DNA of 6,743 nt from the NCBI GenBank assembly GCA_902490005.1, contig CABUCM010000072.1, positions 1 to 6,743 on the forward strand, read 5' to 3'. A program made the translations under genes and the position numbers. Below the pieces are notes generated by a model. The model did no database searches and had not been told where the DNA came from. It worked only from the letters and a program-made list of their open reading frames with translations. Each line of letters opens with the position of its first letter. The stretch's first letter is position 1. Positions 1 to 4,092 of the stretch are shown here, piece by piece. The DNA is from an uncultured Ruminiclostridium sp. (GTDB lineage: Bacteria; Bacillota; Clostridia; Oscillospirales; Acutalibacteraceae).

Positions 1-21
1 TCTTTTTCATTATATAACACC

Positions 22-57
22 GCCCTCCTTGCCGCTTTGGCTTGGAGGGCTTTTTTT
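22..57 (+). terminator. Rho-independent terminator of a gene left of the window
   Basis: The arms GCCCTCC (22-28) and GGAGGGC (44-50) pair perfectly. A short inner helix (31-33 with 39-41) follows, and seven T residues (51-57) come directly after the stem on the + strand. This is the standard form of an intrinsic terminator, so a + strand gene probably ends just before or at the left edge. On the - strand the hairpin is not followed by a T run, so it would terminate poorly in that direction. Its T run overlaps the stop codon of the 54-codon minus-strand gene. Confidence 0.75.
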
Positions 58-220
58 ACTTTTCTATAGAAGCCGTTTCAATAATAACGTTCTGATCTTT
101 CTCCAACTTATCCATAATAGCAGCTAAAAGAAAATAGAACCTTTCTTGATTCACAATCACTGAATTCAAATTTTCGTTAATAGATTCCAATAAAATGACT
201 TTTCTTTTTTTGTTCTTCAT
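56..220 (-). CDS. Small hypothetical protein, 54 aa
   Basis: I do not recognise this protein. The minus strand has ATG at 220-218, then 54 sense codons and TAA at 58-56. An AAAGGA ribosome site (236-231) lies 10 bases upstream of the start. The N-terminus is strongly basic (MKNKKRK), followed by a probably helical body with alternating hydrophobic and charged residues (FYFLLAAIMDKLEKD) and an acidic C-terminus. There is no signal peptide or clear membrane span. Codons are AT-rich like the surrounding DNA. A TATAAT at 247-242 is too close to the ribosome site to be a comfortable -10, so its promoter is uncertain; the repeat cluster at 271-316 lies just upstream and could control it. The gene converges with the + strand terminator at 22-57. 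A small helical DNA-binding or regulatory protein is one possibility, but nothing in the sequence proves a function. Confidence 0.55.
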   Translation of the reverse strand: MKNKKRKVILLESINENLNSVIVNQERFYFLLAAIMDKLEKDQNVIIETASIEK

Positions 221-270
221 TAGAGCCAAATCCTTTCATTAATTATAGATTAGCCTAACAAACACATTTT

Positions 271-316
271 TTGATACACATCTTGATACACATATATAGG
301 GTTTTATGTGTATCAA
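271..316. repeat. Three copies of TTGATACACAT, two direct and one inverted
   Basis: The 11-base unit TTGATACACAT occurs at 271-281 and again at 283-293, a 12-base period. Its exact reverse complement ATGTGTATCAA is at 306-316. Copies two and three form a dyad with 11-base arms around a 12-base AT-rich centre, so their centres are 23 bases apart, about two helical turns. The cluster lies between the tRNA-Arg terminator and the start of the 54-codon gene. This spacing is typical of sites bound by a dimeric or cooperative DNA-binding protein, such as a repressor operator or integrase/excisionase arm sites. Which one it is cannot be told from the window. Confidence 0.7.
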
Positions 317-345
317 AATGCCTTCTTGACGCTAAAATGGCAAAT

Positions 346-391
346 AAAAAACCGCATAGAAAAGCTCAAAAACGGCTTAACCATGCGGTTT
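346..391 (-). terminator. Rho-independent terminator of tRNA-Arg
   Basis: On the minus strand AAACCGCAT (391-383) pairs with ATGCGGTTT (357-349). An inner AAGC/GCTT helix (378-375 with 365-362) lies within the long loop. The outer stem runs into six T residues (351-346). It starts five bases after the tRNA CCA end. Confidence 0.8.
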
Positions 392-396
392 CTCAT

Positions 397-473
397 TGGC
401 CCGCCCGGAGGGATTCGAACCCCCGGCCTTCAGAATCGGAATCTGCTGCGATATCCAGCTTCGCCACGGGCGG
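397..473 (-). tRNA. tRNA-Arg (anticodon CCG), CCA end encoded
   Basis: Read on the minus strand this folds as a full cloverleaf. The acceptor arms are CCGCCCG (473-467) and CGGGCGG (407-401), perfectly paired. The D stem is GCGA/TCGC with a loop containing GG. The anticodon loop is TTCCGAT with the CCG anticodon at 439-437 and T33 before it. There is a 5-base variable region and a T arm with TTCGAAT. The discriminator is G (400), followed by genomic CCA (399-397). It is 74 bases without CCA. It decodes the arginine codon CGG. One oddity is that the first anticodon-stem pair (27-43) reads G/A and does not pair; the other four pairs are intact. It has its own promoter (529-557) and terminator (346-391), so it is a single-gene unit. 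Confidence 0.93.
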
Positions 474-528
474 ATATTCCATCCAAAGCAAATACGATTT
501 ATTACTTCTGCTTTTGGACACGCTCTAT

Positions 529-557
529 ATTATAGCATAACAAAACTTTAGATTCAA
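529..557 (-). promoter_or_regulatory. Sigma-A promoter of tRNA-Arg
   Basis: On the minus strand the -35 is TTGAAT (557-552), the spacer is exactly 17 bases, and the -10 is a perfect TATAAT (534-529). The -10 is preceded by TGC, giving an extended -10 (TGnTATAAT). Transcription should start near 522, leaving a leader of about 50 bases to be trimmed before the tRNA 5' end at 473. This is a strong promoter by consensus, as expected for a tRNA gene. Confidence 0.8.
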
Positions 558-674
558 CACTTTTTATGAAATATTATTTTAAGGGCAAATAGACAAAATC
601 TCTTTGATAATACCTTTTTTGCTTTTTTTATTGTATCAAGAATGTAAAAATCCTGTTTATTTTATAGTATCTGG

Positions 675-704
675 TTGTAATTTACCTGTAAAATATGATA
701 TGAT
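675..704 (+). promoter_or_regulatory. Probable promoter of the 769-1710 gene
   Basis: TTGTAA (675-680) and TATGAT (699-704) are separated by 18 bases, a fair sigma-A match. An overlapping GATAAT (702-707) is an alternative -10. Transcription would start near 711, after the ATG at 727 has little leader left and well before the preferred start at 769. A short dyad fills the first part of the spacer and is listed separately. Confidence 0.5.
681..692. promoter_or_regulatory. Operator-like dyad inside the promoter spacer
   Basis: TTTACCTGTAAA is a perfect inverted repeat, TTTAC and GTAAA around CT, starting directly after the -35 hexamer. A protein bound here would block RNA polymerase. The arms are only five bases long and AT-rich, so chance is a real alternative. 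Confidence 0.25.
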
Positions 705-768
705 AATTTTCGTGTAAAGTCCTATTATGATAAAGCAGAAAAATTTCCAACCAATCAGGGGGATTATC

Positions 769-1710
769 ATGAAAAAAAAGCACCTGCTTGCAGCACTGAT
801 TGCTGTGGTTTTTATAGTCTTCACATGTGCCGTATCTGTTTTTGCTGAAGAAACAAATACTGTTACAGACGATCCCAATAATCCTGTGGTTTCCCAAGAA
901 CCATCTACCGATCCACCTGACGACCCGCCAGCACCTCCTTCCGACGCTGGAACAAGCAGCGTCGCTCCCAGCAGCACCCCAGAGCCCAGTGATGGACAAG
1001 GCTCCACCGGCGACGAAGACCCCTATAGCAGTGAATATTCTGAAGAACCCACCAGCGAGTATTACGGATCCATCTCCGACGACTATGGCAATGGTTATGT
1101 GGACAGCAGCGTTTACACCAGCAGCGCCTCTACAGGATCTCTTCTTCCTGAAACCTCAGCCGACGGCGCAAGCGGCACCACCAGCCATAACTGGGATAAA
1201 CTCTTAGATAACATCAATTCCGCGAATACCGCTGGCACCGAAGAAGGTACCTTTGTATTTAAAGATGATCCTAATAATACGAACAATACCGGCGCTAACG
1301 ATGGCGGCTGGATCCTGTGGACGGGAATCGGCCTCATATTTTTAGCTGTCTGCGGCATCAGCTATGTGATTTACGCCAACTTTTTCAGCAAAAAATGCCC
1401 TAGAAAACGTTTCGCTATGGCTAAAGCCGCTCAGAGAGCGAAAATTCAGGCAGCAAAAGCACAGTCTTCACAACCTCAGCAGGGCGCAACCCCTGGAAAA
1501 CGGCGTCCCGACTCTTCCAGCTCCGCTTATGGTGACGGCTACCATTACACCAAGAAGCCCGCTTCCCCGCAAAACGGCGCTTCCGCAAAGTCTGGCGCCG
1601 CTCCCCGTCGGGACGAAACTTCAGACCGCTCTCAAAGGCCTCCTCAATCCAGAGAATACAAGCGTTCCCAAAGTAATGACGATTTTTGGGACAAATTCTT
1701 TGATAAATAA
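769..1710 (+). CDS. Hypothetical secreted-then-anchored single-pass membrane protein, 313 aa
   Basis: I do not recognise a named family. I chose the ATG at 769 because AGGGGGA (757-763) lies five bases before it and the protein then opens with a clean signal peptide. The in-frame ATG at 727 lacks a ribosome site. Residues 1-26 are MKKK, a hydrophobic core and a VFA/EE cleavage site. Residues 27-180 are a low-complexity acidic region rich in Pro, Ser, Thr, Tyr, Asp and Glu, with DDPNN occurring twice (34-38 and 166-170). Residues about 181-205 form one membrane span. Residues 206-313 are basic, Ala/Gln/Arg/Ser-rich and probably disordered, ending in an aromatic-acidic tail (DDFWDKFFDK). The topology is therefore N-out, C-in. 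It has its own promoter and terminator. The design suggests a surface stalk or a membrane adaptor whose C-terminal peptide binds a cytoplasmic partner, but that is inference. No catalytic domain is visible. Confidence 0.85.
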   Translation: MKKKHLLAALIAVVFIVFTCAVSVFAEETNTVTDDPNNPVVSQEPSTDPPDDPPAPPSDAGTSSVAPSSTPEPSDGQGSTGDEDPYSSEYSEEPTSEYYGSISDDYGNGYVDSSVYTSSASTGSLLPETSADGASGTTSHNWDKLLDNINSANTAGTEEGTFVFKDDPNNTNNTGANDGGWILWTGIGLIFLAVCGISYVIYANFFSKKCPRKRFAMAKAAQRAKIQAAKAQSSQPQQGATPGKRRPDSSSSAYGDGYHYTKKPASPQNGASAKSGAAPRRDETSDRSQRPPQSREYKRSQSNDDFWDKFFDK

Positions 1711-1743
1711 TCCCCACGACAAAATTAGATAAAATCCGTCTTG

Positions 1744-1778
1744 AAAAAGCAGCCTTTTTAGCAAAAGGGCTGTTTTTT
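1744..1778 (+). terminator. Rho-independent terminator after the 769-1710 gene
   Basis: A nearly continuous 16-pair hairpin, 1744-1759 with 1763-1778, closes on a three-base loop (AGC). Its core is CAGCC/GGCTG, with two G-T wobbles. The A-rich 5' arm and T-rich 3' arm make it usable in both directions, but only the + strand gene ends into it. It starts 33 bases after the stop codon. Confidence 0.88.
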
Positions 1779-1788
1779 ATTTTCTCGC

Positions 1789-1817
1789 TTGATTCTTTCC
1801 CCACTTTGCAGTATATA
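1789..1817 (+). promoter_or_regulatory. Probable promoter of the YcxB-like/antiporter operon
   Basis: TTGATT (1789-1794) and TATATA (1812-1817) are separated by exactly 17 bases. The -10 lies in a TATATATATA run, so its register could shift by two bases. Transcription would start near 1824, leaving about 40 bases of leader before the start at 1866. Confidence 0.55.
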
Positions 1818-1865
1818 TATAGTGGCTAAGTTTTCGAATAATTTTAAATAGAGGAGATATATGGT

Positions 1866-2504
1866 ATGGATCAGGAACAAATCATTTCCCAGGATTCCGA
1901 AATTTCCGATCAGCCTCAGGAAGAAATACAGAAGGAGAAATCTTATTTTGCCGACTATACCCTGCAAGCAGATGAACTAAAAAAAGCCATTAATTTGGAT
2001 AACAGAAAACGGGGGCTTTTCAAGCGGCAATTGATTCTTTTGATTCTAATCGTGATTTTATTCGCTTATTTCGGCGTTTATCAATTTATTGCTTTCCCGG
2101 AACAACGTCTCCTTTCCGCGATCAGCATGGTAGTCGCTGTTTTTTGTGCCTTTTTCACGATTTGGTTTCCAATGCAAAACGATAAAAAATATGTTTCCAA
2201 GGTTTTGGCGGTTTGGCCCCGGTACACGGTAACGATTTCAAAAAAAAGCTTTCAGATCTGTGATCCGGATCATCCCGAAAAAGAAAAGCGTAATTTCAAC
2301 CTGCCTTATGACGAACACCTGCAGGTTTATGAGTGCTCTGATCTTTTCATTTTTATCTATGATAAAAGACGCCTGTTCTGCCTTCCGAAGAAATATTTCG
2401 ATATGGACACTATTATAGAGATCCACGAGCTTTTCCGAGATCGCTGCAGAAGTCAGTTTGCAGTGATTGACGACCGTACCGGCAAGGAGGTGGGCCACAG
2501 ATAA
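1866..2504 (+). CDS. YcxB-like two-span membrane protein, 212 aa
   Basis: The start at 1866 is set by GAGGAG (1851-1856), nine bases upstream; the ATG at 1861 is in another frame. Residues 1-50 are a charged, Gln/Glu-rich cytoplasmic segment. Two membrane spans follow at about 54-77 and 82-102, joined by a very short loop, so both ends should be cytoplasmic. Residues about 105-212 are a soluble domain with alternating short strands (VTISKKSFQI; LQVYECSDLFIFIYD) and a LPKKYFD..TIIEIHELFRDRC ending. Two close spans plus a C-terminal domain with a conserved LPK..F segment match what I know of YcxB-like proteins, whose biochemical role is not established. The antiporter gene starts 46 bases downstream with no terminator between, so the two are probably co-transcribed. 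The family assignment is from pattern memory and is moderately sure. Confidence 0.75.
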   Translation: MDQEQIISQDSEISDQPQEEIQKEKSYFADYTLQADELKKAINLDNRKRGLFKRQLILLILIVILFAYFGVYQFIAFPEQRLLSAISMVVAVFCAFFTIWFPMQNDKKYVSKVLAVWPRYTVTISKKSFQICDPDHPEKEKRNFNLPYDEHLQVYECSDLFIFIYDKRRLFCLPKKYFDMDTIIEIHELFRDRCRSQFAVIDDRTGKEVGHR

Positions 2505-2550
2505 CCGCACCAAAAAGCAACTATATCATATTTAAAGGAGTCCTCTTTGT

Positions 2551-3876
2551 ATGGGTTACCAGTTTTTGTTTAATTTAGCGCTGATCCTGCTGAGCACTAA
2601 GCTGTTCGGTATGTTGACCAGAAAGTTTAAAATGCCTCAGGTTGTGGGCGCTTTGGCGGCTGGCCTGATCCTGGGACCGGCTCTGCTCGGCTGGCTGCAG
2701 GAAACGGAATTCATCGACATGATGGCTGAACTGGGCGTCATTGTCCTGATGTTTACCGCTGGGTTAGAGACCGACATCAAGGAGCTGAAAAGAAGCGGGA
2801 AAGCCTCTTTTGTCATCGCTTTAATCGGTGTTATCGTTCCCTTGGCGGGTGGTTTTGGCCTTGCCTATTTCTTTAATAATGAAGCAATCAGTGATGCTTC
2901 GGCAAGTATTTTCCTGCAAAATATTTTCATCGGTATTATCCTCACCGCAACCTCGGTAAGTATTACCGTGGAAACGCTGAAAGAAATGGGCAAGCTCAAT
3001 ACCCGGGCCGGCAACGCTATTTTAGGCGCCGCGATTATCGACGATATCTTAGGGATTATCGCCTTGACTATCGTAACCAGCCTGGCGGACTCCTCTGTAA
3101 ATATCGCCATTGTCCTGCTGAAAATCGCGGCTTTCTTTGTGTTCGCCATTGTTTTTGGAATCGTGTTCTATTTGATTTTCGGAAAGCTTCAAAAATACTA
3201 CAACAAGGACCTTCGCCGTTTCGTCATTATTGCCCTTGTGTTCTGCCTGCTTCTTTCCTATTTGGCAGAGGTATGGTTTGGCGTAGCAGATATTACCGGC
3301 GCTTTTATCGCCGGCGTGGTGGTTTCCAACACGCAAAGGGCAAAATACATTGCCTCCCGGTTTGAAACCACGTCTTATATGCTGCTTTCCCCTGTCTTTT
3401 TCGCCAGCATCGGATTGAAGGTTTCTTTGCCCAGTATGACCACCTCCATCATTATTTTCTCTGTCCTTCTGCTGGTGGTCGCGATCCTTACCAAAATCGT
3501 CGGCTGCGGCCTAGGCGCAAAAATGTGCCACTATACCAACGCGGAATCCCTCCAAATCGGCTGCGGCATGATCTCCAGAGGTGAAGTTGCCCTGATCGTC
3601 GCCAATAAGGGAGCCGCTCTGGGCCTAATGTCCACCACATTTTTCGGCCCGATTATCATCACCGTTGTGGCCACCACGATTATCGCCCCTATTCTCTTGA
3701 AGCTGGTCTTCCGTTCCAAGAAAAAGGCGGCTCCAGAGGCAGAAGTAGTGGAAACTTCCCCCCTCACCGAGGGCCTCGTGGAGGTATACGAATATTCCCA
3801 GGCTGCCAAAACCGCTCCTGAGAATGAAGACCCTGTGCCCATCATTCAAAAGAAAAAATCAAATTCTAAAAAATAG
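2551..3876 (+). CDS. CPA2-family cation:proton antiporter (Na+/H+ exchanger domain), 441 aa
   Basis: This is an integral membrane exchanger that would swap Na+ or K+ for protons to control internal pH and ion content. AAAGGAG (2534-2540) lies 10 bases before the ATG. Residues 1-387 are almost wholly hydrophobic helices with the fold signatures of the family. These are KMPQVVGALAAGLILGP near the N-terminus, LMFTAGLETD (66-75), an unwound helix at TATSVSITVETL (132-143), and paired aspartates D164-D165 in AAIIDDILGI, which fits the ion-binding DD of electrogenic NapA-type members. Further signatures are DITGAFIAGVVVS (248-259), PVFFASIGLKV (281-291), TKIVG with K315, and SRGEVALIV (342-350). 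Residues 388-441 are a charged, lysine-rich cytoplasmic tail. There is no KTN/RCK nucleotide-binding domain, so it is not a full KefB/KefC-type gated channel. It follows the YcxB-like gene by 46 bases and is followed by a terminator at 3885. Ion preference (Na+ or K+) cannot be read from the sequence. Confidence 0.92.
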   Translation: MGYQFLFNLALILLSTKLFGMLTRKFKMPQVVGALAAGLILGPALLGWLQETEFIDMMAELGVIVLMFTAGLETDIKELKRSGKASFVIALIGVIVPLAGGFGLAYFFNNEAISDASASIFLQNIFIGIILTATSVSITVETLKEMGKLNTRAGNAILGAAIIDDILGIIALTIVTSLADSSVNIAIVLLKIAAFFVFAIVFGIVFYLIFGKLQKYYNKDLRRFVIIALVFCLLLSYLAEVWFGVADITGAFIAGVVVSNTQRAKYIASRFETTSYMLLSPVFFASIGLKVSLPSMTTSIIIFSVLLLVVAILTKIVGCGLGAKMCHYTNAESLQIGCGMISRGEVALIVANKGAALGLMSTTFFGPIIITVVATTIIAPILLKLVFRSKKKAAPEAEVVETSPLTEGLVEVYEYSQAAKTAPENEDPVPIIQKKKSNSKK

Positions 3877-3884
3877 GAATCATC

Positions 3885-3916
3885 AAAGCGCCCCCGGCCA
3901 TGCCGGAGGCGCTTTT
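3885..3916 (+). terminator. Rho-independent terminator of the antiporter operon
   Basis: AAAGCGCC (3885-3892) pairs with GGCGCTTT (3908-3915). After one C/A mismatch the stem continues with CCGG (3894-3897) and CCGG (3903-3906) around a small loop. Only four T residues follow (3913-3916) before GCGA, so the T run is short and some read-through toward 4052 is possible. Confidence 0.75.
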
Positions 3917-4051
3917 GCGATTTGCGGCCTCCGCCTTTCTTGGTCCGCGGATTTGTTCCGCTTCTTATCCAGATATACTGAAAGCAGAACAAAGGGAAAG
4001 CATCTCCCTCGTCCAGGAGTTTCCGCCCTTCTGCCAAAACGAATCAAGGTG

Positions 4052-4085
4052 AAAAAAAGCCCCTCCAATTTGGAGGGGCTTTTTT
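4052..4085 (-). terminator. Bidirectional terminator between convergent antiporter and purL
   Basis: GCCCCTCC (4059-4066) pairs perfectly with GGAGGGGC (4072-4079). A run of seven A on the left (4052-4058) and six T on the right (4080-4085) give a T tail on either strand. On the minus strand it starts eight bases after the purL stop codon and is its terminator. On the + strand it backs up the weaker antiporter terminator at 3885-3916. The 135 bases between the two hairpins (3917-4051) show no supportable gene or RNA. Confidence 0.88.
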
Positions 4086-4092
4086 ACTTGGC

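Noticed and set aside
255..293. Minus-strand 12-residue Cys-rich peptide MCIKMCIKKCVC as a leader peptide
   Set aside because: Its repetition is simply the TTGATACACAT repeat translated, and no ribosome site lies before its ATG.
271..540. Open frames on the + strand over the tRNA (89 and 75 codons)
   Set aside because: They are antisense to tRNA-Arg. Peptides such as ARRDSNPRPSE and GGIRTPGLQ are the well-known false products of translating the complement of a tRNA T arm and acceptor.
1144..1158. LPETS in the 769-1710 protein as a sortase signal
   Set aside because: The motif lacks the G of LPxTG and lies about 50 residues before the membrane span, and a long 100-residue tail follows the span instead of a few basic residues.
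2484..2491. AAGGAGGT inside the end of the YcxB-like gene as the antiporter ribosome site
   Set aside because: No usable start codon follows at proper spacing; the antiporter has its own AAAGGAG at 2534-2540.
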